Positions 16,790 through 26,431 of a DNA stretch of 64,000 nucleotides are shown in pieces. Under the pieces are notes generated by a model. The model did not search any database, had not been told where the DNA came from, and saw only the letters and a list, made by a program, of their open reading frames with translations. The position numbers and the translations under genes are program-made. The DNA is taken from the NCBI GenBank assembly GCA_902725215.1, contig CACUVI010000026.1, positions 248,001 through 312,000 of the forward strand. Reading direction: 5' to 3'. This stretch comes from Rhodospirillaceae bacterium LM-1 (GTDB taxonomy: Bacteria; Pseudomonadota; Alphaproteobacteria; Rhodospirillales; WMHbin7). Position 1 is the first letter of the stretch, and every line of letters starts with the position of its first letter.

Positions 16790-18231
16790 GCAAGCCGACC
16801 ATCCTGGTCATCGATGACGAGATCCGCTCGCAAGAGGCGCTGCGGCGCGTGCTGTGCGACGAGTTCCTGGTCTTCACCGCCAGCGGGGCCGAGGCGGCCG
16901 AGACGTTGCTGGAACAAGAACGGGTCGAGGCGATCCTTTGCGATCAGCGCATGCCGGGCGAAACCGGCGTCGCCTTCTTGAAGCGCGCGCGCGAACGCTG
17001 GCCGGAAACGGTGCGCATCATCATCTCGGGCTACACCGATTCCGAAGACATCATCGCAGGCGTCAACGAAGCGGGAATCTTCCAGTACGTCACCAAGCCA
17101 TGGGAGCCGGAGACGCTGCTGGAGATCGTGCGCGAAGCCTCGCGCCTGTTCAGGCTGCAAAGCGAGAATCATGCGGCCAGCCTGGAAATCAAGCTCGATT
17201 CCAAAAGCCTGGGCCGCGTGGTGGCCGACAAGCGCAAATCGCTCAAAAGCCGCTTTGGCTTCGATCGCCTGCTTTGCTGCGACGCCAGCCCCCTGAAAGG
17301 GGCGATCGACTTGGCGCGCCGGATCGCCAGATACGACATTCCGGTGTTAATCACCGGCGAGTCCGGCACGGGCAAGGAATTGCTGGCCCGCGCCCTGCAT
17401 TACAATTCGCATCGCGGCGAAAAGCCTTTCGTGGTCGAGAATTGTGGCGCACTTCCAGATACGCTGCTGGAAAGCGAATTGTTCGGCACCAAAAGGGGCG
17501 CTTTCACCGGGGCCATGGAAGATCGCATCGGCCTGTTCGAACAGGCCAGCGGCGGCACGATCTTTCTTGACGAGATCGGCGACACTTCGCCCGCCTTCCA
17601 GGTCAAGCTGCTGCGCGTGCTGCAAGAAGGCGAAATCCGCCCGCTGGGGGCCAGGGGGCCGCGCAAGATCGATGTGCGCGTCATTGCCGCCACCAACCAC
17701 GATCTCGAAAAAGACGTGGCGGAAGGCCGCTTTCGGCGCGATCTTTATTACCGCCTAGCCGGATTGCGCCTGCATGTGCCGCCGCTGCGCGATCGTCCCA
17801 TGGATTTGCCCCTGATCGCGCAGCGCTTGGTCGAACAGGCGGCGAAATCTTTCGGCAAGAAAATCGGCGCCATCGCGCCGGAAACATTGGCCCGGCTTCA
17901 AGACTATGACTGGCCGGGCAATGTGCGCGAGATGCAAAACGAAATCAGCCGCATGGTGGCGCTGGCCGACGGGCCGGAGCTTGGCCCAGACCTGCTAAGC
18001 GAACCCGTTCGCGAAAAGCGTTTGGCGACGCAGTTCGGCTTCGCATCCATCCAATTGCCCGAAGCGCAGGGCGCTTTGAAGGATCACGTCGAGCGGCTTG
18101 AGGAGCGTTTGATCGCCGAATCGCTGCGCCGTCACCGCCACAATATCAGCCGCGCCGCCGAGGAACTGGGATTGTCCCGGGTGGGCTTGCGCGCCAAGTT
18201 GCAACGTTATGGCCTCGAGCGTCTCAACTGA
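16786..18231 (+). CDS. hupR: Hydrogenase transcription activator HupR/HoxA (NtrC family)
   Basis: Response regulator of 481 residues. The receiver (about 5-120) has the acidic pocket IDDE, the phospho-acceptor Asp in LCDQRMPGETG and a late Lys in VTKPWE. The AAA+ domain (about 165-395) has Walker A GESGTGKE, the RpoN-contacting loop GAFTGA, Walker B GGTIFLDEIGD and the arginine-finger region. A Fis-type helix-turn-helix ends the protein ([23 protein letters not shown]). The intact GAFTGA loop agrees with the sigma-54 promoter found upstream of hybO. In known systems HupR/HoxA activates in the unphosphorylated state and HupT turns it off. Confidence 0.94.
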   Translation: MSKPTILVIDDEIRSQEALRRVLCDEFLVFTASGAEAAETLLEQERVEAILCDQRMPGETGVAFLKRARERWPETVRIIISGYTDSEDIIAGVNEAGIFQYVTKPWEPETLLEIVREASRLFRLQSENHAASLEIKLDSKSLGRVVADKRKSLKSRFGFDRLLCCDASPLKGAIDLARRIARYDIPVLITGESGTGKELLARALHYNSHRGEKPFVVENCGALPDTLLESELFGTKRGAFTGAMEDRIGLFEQASGGTIFLDEIGDTSPAFQVKLLRVLQEGEIRPLGARGPRKIDVRVIAATNHDLEKDVAEGRFRRDLYYRLAGLRLHVPPLRDRPMDLPLIAQRLVEQAAKSFGKKIGAIAPETLARLQDYDWPGNVREMQNEISRMVALADGPELGPDLLSEPVREKRLATQFGFASIQLPEAQGALKDHVERLEERLIAESLRRHRHNISRAAEELGLSRVGLRAKLQRYGLERLN

Positions 18232-19618
18232 TCGGGCGCTGCCCGACATGCTGGAACAGGTGGGCGGTCTCAATCTGACCGGCCTGCAGGAAACCGCTTG
18301 GATCGAAGTCATCCGCAAAATGGAGGAGGTTTATTCCGACCTCATCCGCTACGAAGTCGATCTGGAAAGCAAGAACGACGCGCTTGAACAGGCGCATCGC
18401 TTCATCGGCAGCGTTCTGTCCTCGATGTCCGACGTGCTGCTGGTCTGCGACGGCAAATGCCAGATTCAGCAGGTCAATCAGGCCTTGCTCGATCTGACCG
18501 GCCAAGCTGAGGCCGATTTGTTGGGCGAACCTCTGACCACCTTGCTGCCCTTTGCCGGACAAAGCCTGGTGGAATCCCTGCTGGGCTTGTCCGGCGCCCA
18601 GCCGGTCCAGGACCGCGAGGTGCGCTTTTTGTCCAAGTCGGGCGAGGCGACGGAACCCGTGGCCCTTAATGCGTCGTTGCGCCGCGACGCGTTGGGCCAG
18701 CCCGCTGGCTATGTGCTGATCGGTCGTCCAGTGGGTGAGTTGCGCCGCGCCTATGAGGCGCTGGAACTGGCGCATGCCGATCTGAAGGCGGCCCAGCAGC
18801 AATTGGTGCAATCTGAAAAGCTGGCCTCCTTGGGACGCTTGGTCGCGGGCGTGGCGCACGAGCTTAACAATCCGGTCAGTTTCGTGCTGGGCAATGTGCA
18901 TTCCCTGGCGCGCTATCTTGATCGCCTGACCAGCTATGTCGATGCGGTGCACGAAGGGTCGTCGGCCAGGGCGCGCGAAAAGCTGCGCGCCGAACTGTCC
19001 ATCGACGCCGTGCTGGCCGATCTTGGGCCGCTGATCGACGGCACGCGCGAGGGCGCTGGGCGGGTGGCCGAAATCGTGCGCAATCTGAAGCGTTTGTCCT
19101 TTACCAATCCAGGTGGTGCTGAAATTTTCAATCTGGCCGACGTGGTGCGCACGGCCGCAGAGTGGGCGGCGCGCGGGCGCAAAAAACAGGCGGTGCTGTC
19201 TTTCGACTTGCCTGCCAGCTTGAACGTGCGCGGCAATGCGGGCGCCATTCATCAGGTGTTGGTCAATCTGGTCGAAAATGCCTTGGACGCCATGGAAGAC
19301 GTCAACCCAGCCATGCTGTGGCTGAGCGCCAGAGCCGAGGGGGCCAGCGCCGTGGTCGGCGTGCGCGACAATGGGCCGGGCATCGCCGACGGCAGCCTGC
19401 TGAAAGTCTTCGACCCCTTCTTCACCACCAAGCCGCCTGGGCGCGGCACCGGCCTTGGCTTGTGGATTTCTTGGAACATCGTGAAGGATCACGGCGGCGC
19501 CATCGAGGCGGGCAACCATCCCGAAGGCGGCGCGGTGGTTCTGTTCACGCTTCCATTGGTCGCAGATGGCAAGGGCAAGCGCTCTACAGCGTCTGGGCCA
19601 GTTCCAGAAACGCCCTGA
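18209..19618 (+). CDS. hupT: Hydrogen-responsive histidine kinase HupT/HoxJ
   Basis: Soluble sensor kinase (469 residues, no membrane helix) that pairs with HupUV and HupR. A PAS domain lies at about residues 65-175, the region to which HupUV binds in relatives. The dimerisation helix has the phospho-acceptor His in [14 protein letters not shown]. The ATPase part has the N box [19 protein letters not shown] and GTGLGLWIS. The ATG at 18209 overlaps hupR by 23 bases; an ATG at 18248 would also work. Its 3' end overlaps the convergent trpF gene by 35 bases. Confidence 0.92.
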   Translation: MASSVSTDRALPDMLEQVGGLNLTGLQETAWIEVIRKMEEVYSDLIRYEVDLESKNDALEQAHRFIGSVLSSMSDVLLVCDGKCQIQQVNQALLDLTGQAEADLLGEPLTTLLPFAGQSLVESLLGLSGAQPVQDREVRFLSKSGEATEPVALNASLRRDALGQPAGYVLIGRPVGELRRAYEALELAHADLKAAQQQLVQSEKLASLGRLVAGVAHELNNPVSFVLGNVHSLARYLDRLTSYVDAVHEGSSARAREKLRAELSIDAVLADLGPLIDGTREGAGRVAEIVRNLKRLSFTNPGGAEIFNLADVVRTAAEWAARGRKKQAVLSFDLPASLNVRGNAGAIHQVLVNLVENALDAMEDVNPAMLWLSARAEGASAVVGVRDNGPGIADGSLLKVFDPFFTTKPPGRGTGLGLWISWNIVKDHGGAIEAGNHPEGGAVVLFTLPLVADGKGKRSTASGPVPETP

Positions 19619-20222
19619 TTTTGTCGGGGTTCTTCTTGCCGGGAGCATCCTCGACGCCCGAAGACACATCCACTTCCTTGGCGCCGCTGGCCTGTACGGC
19701 TTCGGCCAGATTGCTTGGCGTCAACCCGCCCGCCAGCATCCAGGGCAGCCGGATGCGCAGGCCATCCAGCAGCGTCCAGTCGAAACTGTTGGCGTTGCCG
19801 CCGGGGCGCGTTGCGCCCTGGGGCGGCGGCGCGTCGAACAGCAATCGGTCGGCAATGTCGGCATAATCCTTGACGGCTTGAAGGTCTTGGGGCTGTGCTA
19901 GCGCCAAGGCTTTCATGACGGGGAGCTTGAACTGTTTGCGGATGGCGGCCGTGCGGGCGGGGGATTCCTTGCCGTGCAGCTGTATGAGGTCAAGCGGCGC
20001 ATGATGCAAAACGGTTTGCAGGAATTCGTCGCTGGGATCGACGAACAAGCCAACCTTGACGATGCCGGCGGGCACGCGATGCATCAGTCCGGCCGCTAGT
20101 TCCGCAGCCACGTTGCGTGGGCTGGGGGGGAAAAAGACGAAGCCCACGAAGGAAGCGCCGTGCCTGGATGCGGCATCGACGCCCGCGGCGTCGTTCAACC
20201 CGCAAATCTTGGCTGCGATCAT
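19584..20222 (-). CDS. trpF: Phosphoribosylanthranilate isomerase TrpF
   Basis: Third step of tryptophan synthesis, an Amadori rearrangement. The TIM barrel shows the start AAKICGLND with the catalytic Cys, the phosphate and substrate segments IQLHGKES and LLFDAPPP, the catalytic Asp, and the end motif LAGGLTPSNL followed by VDVSSGVED. Start ATG at 20222 overlaps the lapA stop (ATGA); 212 residues. The ihfB-lapA-trpF order is usual in alphaproteobacteria, but the trpB that normally follows is replaced here by the converging end of the hydrogenase cluster. Confidence 0.93.
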   Translation of the reverse strand: MIAAKICGLNDAAGVDAASRHGASFVGFVFFPPSPRNVAAELAAGLMHRVPAGIVKVGLFVDPSDEFLQTVLHHAPLDLIQLHGKESPARTAAIRKQFKLPVMKALALAQPQDLQAVKDYADIADRLLFDAPPPQGATRPGGNANSFDWTLLDGLRIRLPWMLAGGLTPSNLAEAVQASGAKEVDVSSGVEDAPGKKNPDKIRAFLELAQTL

Positions 20223-20506
20223 GACAAGACGGCCGGAAGCGTTGTCGCGGCCTTCTCGAGCGTCCTGATCTGGCGGGCGCGCTCGCGGGCCAGTCGGCGC
20301 GATTTTCCGCCCGCCAACCAAGCCGCTGCGCCGCCCAGCAGGACGCCCAGGATCAGCGGCGCCAGAACCAGGAAAAAGACGGGAGTGGCGATTTCATAGG
20401 GCAGGGGCCAAAGCGAGACCACCGCTGACTGGCGGTTGGAGACGGCGAACACGACCAGAATGGCGGTGATCGGCAGAAGGATCAGAACTTTTAGCAGTCG
20501 CAGCAT
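20219..20506 (-). CDS. lapA: LapA-domain membrane protein (DUF1049)
   Basis: Small protein of 95 residues with two membrane helices, at about 3-22 (LRLLKVLILLPITAILVVFA) and 40-65, separated by the conserved segment SNRQSAVVSLWPLPYEIATP, and a basic helical tail in the cytoplasm. This is the LapA family linked to lipopolysaccharide assembly control in E. coli. It lies between ihfB and trpF, a position conserved across alphaproteobacteria. Confidence 0.85.
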   Translation of the reverse strand: MLRLLKVLILLPITAILVVFAVSNRQSAVVSLWPLPYEIATPVFFLVLAPLILGVLLGGAAAWLAGGKSRRLARERARQIRTLEKAATTLPAVLS

Positions 20507-20534
20507 AACGCCCCCCGCTGTGGGGCAGGCCGCA

Positions 20535-20819
20535 TCAGCCCACCGTGTTCAGACGTTCCCGCAATTGCTTGCCGGTCCGAAAGAAGGGAACGAATTTCGA
20601 CGACACCGACACCGATTGTCCGGTGCGGGGATTGCGTCCCTGTCTGGCGTCGCGCCGCTTTACGGAAAAGGCCCCGAAGCCGCGCAATTCCACCCGGTCG
20701 CCTCGGGCCAGCGCCTCGCCGACCTCGTCGAAGATGGTCGTGACGATTCGCTCGACATCGCGCTGGTAGAGATGGGGGTTCAATTCCGCCAGGCGGGCGA
20801 TCAGTTCGGATTTGGTCAT
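20535..20819 (-). CDS. ihfB: Integration host factor subunit beta
   Basis: DNA-bending protein of the HU/IHF family, 94 residues. The start [22 protein letters not shown] and the beta-arm region [28 protein letters not shown] (shown here as separate recognisable parts: GRNPRTG and VPFF-GKQLRE) match IhfB. The Pro at the tip of the arm that intercalates into DNA is present. ATG at 20819 follows GAGGGAC. IHF is the usual co-factor for sigma-54 promoters such as that of hybO, although no convincing IHF site was identified there. Confidence 0.94.
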   Translation of the reverse strand: MTKSELIARLAELNPHLYQRDVERIVTTIFDEVGEALARGDRVELRGFGAFSVKRRDARQGRNPRTGQSVSVSSKFVPFFRTGKQLRERLNTVG

Positions 20820-20874
20820 GGTGGGTGTCCCTCGTCGCATGAGAACCCCAGGCTGCCAAATGGGGGGCTGCGCG

Positions 20875-22998
20875 TCAAGCATCCCCTTGAGAAAATCGAC
20901 TCTTTTCGTTGAAAGACCCCGGTTGAAGGGCCGACTTGGCGCGGCGCACCCGCTCGGCGGGCAGGAAAAAGCCGACAGAGGTGCCTTTGCCCGGCTCGCT
21001 TTCGATGGTCATGGTTCCCCCATGCATCTCGATCATGCTCTGGGCAAGGGGCAGGCCGAGCCCCGTCCCTTCCTGGCGCCGGTTCATGCCGCTATCGACC
21101 TGCATGAAGGGAGTCAGGGCCTTTTGAATGTCTTGGGGCGACATGCCTATTCCGGTATCGGCAACCTTGAAGAACAGGCTTTCATCGGGATTTTGCCGAA
21201 GCGACAGCGTTACCTTGCCGCCCTCGGGGGTGAATTTGACGGCGTTGGACAGAAGATTCAGCAAGATCTGCTTGATGCGCCGCTGATCGCCATCGACGGC
21301 GGGCAAGGGGGTGTCGGGCAGATCCAGAACGAGCGTGCAATTGGTCTTGAGCGCCCTGGCTTCCAGCAGGCGCAGGCAGGAGCGCGCGGCCAAGGCCGGG
21401 TCGAAGATGGATTCGTACAGGTCCATCGTGCCGGCTTCGACCCGCGAAATATCCAGAATGTCGTTGATGATGTCCAGCAGGTGCCGGGCCGATACTTGGA
21501 TGTCGTGAACAAAGGTCTTGTAGCGCGGCGTGCCCAAAGGGCCTAATAGCTCCTGTTCCATGATGTCGGAAAAACCCAGCACGGCGTTCAAGGGGGTGCG
21601 CAATTCATGGCTCATATTGGCCAGGAACTCCGATTTGACGCGGTTGGCCATCTGGGCCGCGTCCCTTGCCGTGACCAGGGCTTTTTCCGCTTCCTTGGTC
21701 TGGGTGATGTCGCGCAGCGAGGTGACGTGCAACACGCGCCCACGAAAGAACAGATCGGCCCCCCTGGCTTCGGCGACCATTTCATGACCGTCCTTGCAGC
21801 GCAGGCGGACTTCGGACTGACCGGCGGCGGAATCGATGGACGCGCTTTGAAACTTCAAGCGATCCTCGGGAAGCACCAGATCAAGTACGGACATGCGCTT
21901 GATATCCTCGGGCGCATAGCCGGTCATTTCTACTAGGCGCGTGTTGAAGTCGTAAACATGCGCCCAGTCGTGAATGACCAGCCCTTCCCATGCCGCTTCG
22001 GCCAGACGGCGAAACCGCTCTTCGCTTTCGGTCAACTCGCGTTTGACGGCGTCTCGGCCCTCGACCTGAATGCGCAAGCGGAAAGCGGCCAGAACCAGAA
22101 TGGCGGACAGGATGGATATCAGGGCGGTCAGGCTGGCGCCGCCGCTCCAGAACGACAATCTGCTGGGATAGTCCAGGCTCCAGCCTTGCAGCGGAATGGC
22201 GGCCAGACGCCATTGGCCACCGGGCACGTCGATGTCGATGGTGATCGGGCGTTCGACGAATAGGGCGGGTTCCCCCCAGACCATGCCCCCCCCGGCGCCA
22301 AAGCCGTCGCGGCCCCGAACGGCTGCGCGAATACCCATGCGGTCGGCGGCGGTGCGGAATCCGGCTTCGTCAAAGATCGTATCCGCCTCGATGATCACGC
22401 TGACCAAGCCCCAGAATTCAGGCTGACCCCGCTGCGCGCTTTGCAAAAAGACGGGCGTTATCGACGCCAAGCCCAGCCCGCCCTGGTCCAGCGAATAGGG
22501 GCCCGCCATCATCATGGTCCGCTTGGCGACCGCCTCCATGACGACGTTCGCCAATTCGGAACGCGCCAGAAGATTGCTTCCCAGCATTCGGCGGTTGTCG
22601 TTCAGGGGAAAGACATGGGTGACGACATTGTTGCGGGCCAGGGCGATGCTGCGCACGCCGGTGCGCCCCGCCAGCAAAATGCGCGAGATGGCGTCGAACT
22701 CGTCAGACGAGATGTCCTGCTGGCTTCTGACCAGCGCTTCCAGCCCTTGGCCCAAAAACAAGCGCTGGTCGAGCGCGCTTTCCAGCCGGTTTTTCAACAG
22801 CGACAATTGTTGGCGAACCTCGCCCGCCTGCGTTTCCTGATGCTTTGTCAGATTGGCGTGATCAAGATATGCCATCAGCGCCATACCCGCCATGAAGACC
22901 AGAAAAGCGGTCGCCAGGGCGGGGACTGCGCGGCGCGGCACCGAATCTTTCGCGCCGTCGGCAATCTGTTCGGCGTCGTCGTTGAACAGCTTGATCAT
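20875..22998 (-). CDS. Membrane sensor histidine kinase (CHASE-like, PAS, HisKA, HATPase)
   Basis: A 707-residue kinase. Helix one (about 25-45) and helix two (about 288-308) enclose a 240-residue periplasmic sensor resembling a CHASE domain ([20 protein letters not shown] then a substrate-binding fold). A PAS domain follows (about 325-435), then HisKA with the phospho-acceptor His near residue 464 ([16 protein letters not shown]) and an HATPase with [28 protein letters not shown] and [14 protein letters not shown]. No receiver domain is attached and no response regulator is next to it, so the partner is unknown. It ends 55 bases before ihfB on the same strand. Confidence 0.88.
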   Translation of the reverse strand: MIKLFNDDAEQIADGAKDSVPRRAVPALATAFLVFMAGMALMAYLDHANLTKHQETQAGEVRQQLSLLKNRLESALDQRLFLGQGLEALVRSQQDISSDEFDAISRILLAGRTGVRSIALARNNVVTHVFPLNDNRRMLGSNLLARSELANVVMEAVAKRTMMMAGPYSLDQGGLGLASITPVFLQSAQRGQPEFWGLVSVIIEADTIFDEAGFRTAADRMGIRAAVRGRDGFGAGGGMVWGEPALFVERPITIDIDVPGGQWRLAAIPLQGWSLDYPSRLSFWSGGASLTALISILSAILVLAAFRLRIQVEGRDAVKRELTESEERFRRLAEAAWEGLVIHDWAHVYDFNTRLVEMTGYAPEDIKRMSVLDLVLPEDRLKFQSASIDSAAGQSEVRLRCKDGHEMVAEARGADLFFRGRVLHVTSLRDITQTKEAEKALVTARDAAQMANRVKSEFLANMSHELRTPLNAVLGFSDIMEQELLGPLGTPRYKTFVHDIQVSARHLLDIINDILDISRVEAGTMDLYESIFDPALAARSCLRLLEARALKTNCTLVLDLPDTPLPAVDGDQRRIKQILLNLLSNAVKFTPEGGKVTLSLRQNPDESLFFKVADTGIGMSPQDIQKALTPFMQVDSGMNRRQEGTGLGLPLAQSMIEMHGGTMTIESEPGKGTSVGFFLPAERVRRAKSALQPGSFNEKSRFSQGDA

Positions 22999-23031
22999 GT
23001 CACCCCATTCGCCCGCTGGGGCGAATGGGAA

Positions 23032-23937
23032 TTATAGGGCAAGGGCGGAAGATGGCAAAGCGCGGGCGCTGCCAAGGACGGCCTTTTTGAGCTTTTCGAA
23101 CGCCTTCGCCTCGATCTGGCGCACCCTTTCGCGCGAGATGCCGTATTCGGCGGCCAGAGCCTCCAGCGTTTGCGGCTCGTCCCTTAGGCGCCTCTCGGAA
23201 ATGATGTGGCGCTCGCGCTCATCGAGCAGATCAAGCCCCGATTTCAGCCAAGCCAAGCCACGGCTGGTCTCTTGGCGCTGAGACAACCTGCTCTCGGCAT
23301 CCTCGGTTTCGTCTTCCAGCAGGTCCTGGCGTTCGACGACCGAGTCCATTCTGACGGGCGCGTTCAGCGACGTGTCGCGGCCAAACAGCCGTCGATTCAT
23401 CGTTTGCACTTCGCTGGCCGACACATCCAGCTTGCTGGCGATTTCCAAGGCCTGCGCCGGTTCGATATCGGCCTGATCGGCCAGGCCCAGCGACGCCTTG
23501 ATGCGCTTTAAGTTGAAGAACAGCTTCTTGTGCGCCGCCGCCGTGCCGATCTTGACCAGCGACCAGGATTGCAAGACATATTCGGTGATCGAAGCCCTGA
23601 TCCACCACATGGCATAGGTCGCTAGGCGAAAGCCCCGTTCCGGCTCGAACTTCTTGACGGCGCGCATCAGGCCGATATTGCCCTCGGCGATCAGGTCGGC
23701 CACCGGCAACCCGTAATTCTTGAAACCGAAAGCGATCTTGGCGACGAGGCGCAGATGGCTGGTCACCAGCCGGTGCGCGGCGTCGATGTCGCCATGCTCG
23801 GTCAGGCGCTTGGCCAGCATATATTCTTCCTCGGCCGAGAGGACCGGAAAGCGGCGGATATCTTGAAGATAGCGCTTCAGCCCATCAGGGGCCGGGGCGG
23901 CAAGGGAAATGGGCAGTCTAAGGGCGTCGGTTGTCAT
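23032..23937 (-). CDS. rpoH: RNA polymerase sigma-32 factor RpoH
   Basis: Heat-shock-type sigma factor of 301 residues. Region 2 is seen in HGDIDAAHRLVTSHLRLVAKIA, DLIAEGNIGLMRAVKKFEPE and RLATYAMWWIRASITEYVL; the RpoH box in SWSLVKIGTAAAHKKLFFNL; region 4 in LDERERHIISERRL and YGISRERVRQIEAKAFEKL. The ATG at 23937 sits eight bases after GAGGAGG and is preferred to the start at 23958. Alphaproteobacteria often carry several rpoH copies, so which one this is cannot be told. Confidence 0.93.
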   Translation of the reverse strand: MTTDALRLPISLAAPAPDGLKRYLQDIRRFPVLSAEEEYMLAKRLTEHGDIDAAHRLVTSHLRLVAKIAFGFKNYGLPVADLIAEGNIGLMRAVKKFEPERGFRLATYAMWWIRASITEYVLQSWSLVKIGTAAAHKKLFFNLKRIKASLGLADQADIEPAQALEIASKLDVSASEVQTMNRRLFGRDTSLNAPVRMDSVVERQDLLEDETEDAESRLSQRQETSRGLAWLKSGLDLLDERERHIISERRLRDEPQTLEALAAEYGISRERVRQIEAKAFEKLKKAVLGSARALPSSALAL

Positions 23938-24066
23938 CGTCACATCCTCCTCGAGCAATATGACTTCCGCGACGAAGCGGATTTCCGTTCAGCGCGCCCA
24001 ACATGGGCCGCGCCGGGATCAGGCCCCCGCCCACAAGGGCACGGCGGCACTTAATCTCTACCTGAC

Positions 24067-24096
24067 AAAATAGCAGGTTTAGGGGGCGCGGGTCAA
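24067..24096 (-). promoter_or_regulatory. Candidate promoter for rpoH
   Basis: Reading the minus strand, TTGACC (24096-24091) and TATTTT (24072-24067) are spaced by 18 bases, a reasonable housekeeping promoter about 130 bases upstream of the rpoH start. The -35 end touches the last codons of the upstream gene. Confidence 0.5.
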
Positions 24097-26325
24097 GCTG
24101 TCCGTGGCTCTTCCGGCGCCTCAGTCTCTTCGCTTGCCAGCACGACGCGGTCCCGGCCCAGTGCCTTGGCTTGGTACAGCGCCTTGTCGGCGGCTTCGAT
24201 CAGGGTAAAGCGGTTGGCGATGTGCGAAGGATAGGCGGCAAGACCGATCGAGATGGTGATTTGGCCGACCGGGCGGCCCTGATGCAGAACCGTCAGCGAC
24301 TTGACGGCCTTGCGCAAGTCTTCAGCCCGTTCCTGGGCGTTGACGAGGCTGGTCCCTGGCAGCATGACCAGAAATTCCTCGCCGCCGAACCGGCAGGGCA
24401 TGTCGGTCGACCTGAAATAATCGCGCAGCAATTCGCCGACGCTGCGCAGCACCATGTCGCCTGCATCATGGCCGAACGTGTCGTTGAACCGCTTGAAGTG
24501 ATCGACATCCATCATCATGAGGCTGAAGGGTTCTTGCGACCTAGCGATCCTTGCCATCTCGCGCTCGAAAGTTTCTTCGACGAAACGCCGGTTGTATAGG
24601 CCGGTCAGGGCGTCGCGGATCGACAGGTCGCGCAGTGATTGGCGCAGCTTGATATTGGCCAGGGCCAGGGAAATCCGGTCCGCCGCTGCTTGCACCAGCT
24701 TAAGGCGGGAATCCAAATCGGGCGACGGAACGCTTTCGTCCCACAGGAAAACCAGTGCTCCCAAGGTTTTGCCCTGGGCCAGCAAGGGAACGCAATGCGT
24801 GGCGTTCATTGTTTCCGACGGAAAATGCGAACAATGTGGCCGGGTGTCGCTGGGGCTGGAAGAGTAGGTGCGGCCAAGGCGCAGCGACCAGCAATCGTCG
24901 GGCATGAATGAGATGGGCAGATCGCCTCCCCACTGGGCGACGCGCTCAAGAAGATTGCTGCTCTCGCGGAAAAGATAAGCCCCTCCCGTGCCCATGCCGA
25001 ACAGAGCGGGCATCGCGCGGTCAAGAACGATGCAGGCTTCATCCAGCGTCTGGCAAGATTGCAGCAGGTCCGACATCTCGTTCAAGGCGATCAGGTCGTG
25101 GCGCCGCGTTTCCAATAGAGCGTTGCGCTCAAAAGCCACGGCCACGGCCTCTTGAAGTTCGCTGGTTCTGTCCTGAACCCGTTGCTCCAGGGTTTGCTTG
25201 GCCGCCAGAAGGGCGTTCTCGGCGCGAATGCGTTCGGCATCTTCCTGCGACAAGGCATCGGCCATGCGATCAAAGGCGGTGGCGATGGCGCGAATTTCCA
25301 TGGCGCCGCCGGTTTTTGCCCACGCGCGCCAAGCGCTCGCCCTGGGCAAAACTGGAAGCCAAGTCGTGCAGCCTGCGCAAAGGCTTCAGAATGGCGGTCT
25401 CCGAGAAAATCCAGGCGGTTCCGACGCCGGCCAGAAGGGCCAGCGAAAAAAGCGTCAAGGCGATTTGATAAGATCGCTGGCTTGGCCCCAGAAGCTCGGC
25501 AGCTGGCACGCCCGCTGTAATCCAGAAACGGGCCGCCTGATCTTCGAATCGCGTGAAAGCATAGATTTTCTCGACGCCATCCGGCCCGGCAAGCCTAGCG
25601 GTTCCCGAACGGAGCGCGCCCTGGTTCATCATTTGGAAGATGGGGGCGTCGGCTTGGGATTTGCCTGCCAAACCCTCGATGTCGGGCGAACGCGCCAGGA
25701 TGACCCCCTCGTCCGACCAGAAAGTGTAAACGATGTTCATGGGCTGGGCCGTTGCCGTCGATTCGGCCAGATAGGCCGACAGATCCACGCTGGCGGCAAA
25801 AACGCCGGTTGACTTGCCCTCGGCATTCTTAAGGCCGATGGCGACCGGAATAATCATTTTCGACTTGGCAACGGGTCCCTGCTCGGGTGGGCCGATCTGC
25901 GGCGCAGCCGACACCAGGGCAAGACGGAAACTGATGATGTCGGCGATATTCGCCTTGCCCGGCAGCGGCGTGGCGCTGCATGTAATGTCGCCATTAGCTT
26001 CGATGAACGTAAAATTGGCATAGGCGGGAAAGGCGGCTTTAAGGTCCGCCAGCTTCTTGCTGCATGACGGGTCGCGAAAGTAGCGTTCATGATCGCCAAC
26101 CATCGCCATTGTCATCGCGAATTGACTGGCGCCTTCAATGGCGTGCTTGAAATCGTCGCGCCGCAGCAGCACGGCATTACTGATCCAGTCCATCGAGCTG
26201 GCTTCGGTGCGCGTTTTTTCGCTGGCCGCCATGTGAAGCCAAGCCGCGCCCAATGGAAGGACGGCGGCCAAGACCAGCAGAACGATCAGATTGCGAAAAC
26301 CGGTCAGGAACACGGCAGGGCCCAA
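24093..26325 (-). pseudogene. Membrane diguanylate cyclase (dCache-HAMP-GAF-GGDEF), broken by one frameshift
   Basis: Two overlapping frames make one protein. Frame one (start TTG at 26325 or GTG at 26313) has a signal/first helix, a periplasmic Cache-type sensor (about 40-275), a second helix (about 288-310) and the start of a HAMP domain (LKPLRRLHDLASSFAQGERLARVGK). Frame two continues exactly there with TGGAMEIRAIATAFDRMADAL, then a coiled coil, a GAF-like domain and GGDEF with the active-site variant RFGGEEF and the RDALTGLYNRR start. The switch falls in a run of five Ts (25313-25317, plus strand); one base fewer restores a single frame of about 740 residues. It is a real frameshift, a sequencing slip or, less likely, a recoding site. 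GGEEF is a functional sequence. Confidence 0.85.
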
Positions 26326-26431
26326 TTATTGACGGCTTCAAACATATGAATGATCAATAAAAGAATACAGCAAAAAACTTGATATGCCAATTTATCGATG
26401 TATAGGCGCGGCAGTCTTTTGACGAAAATTC

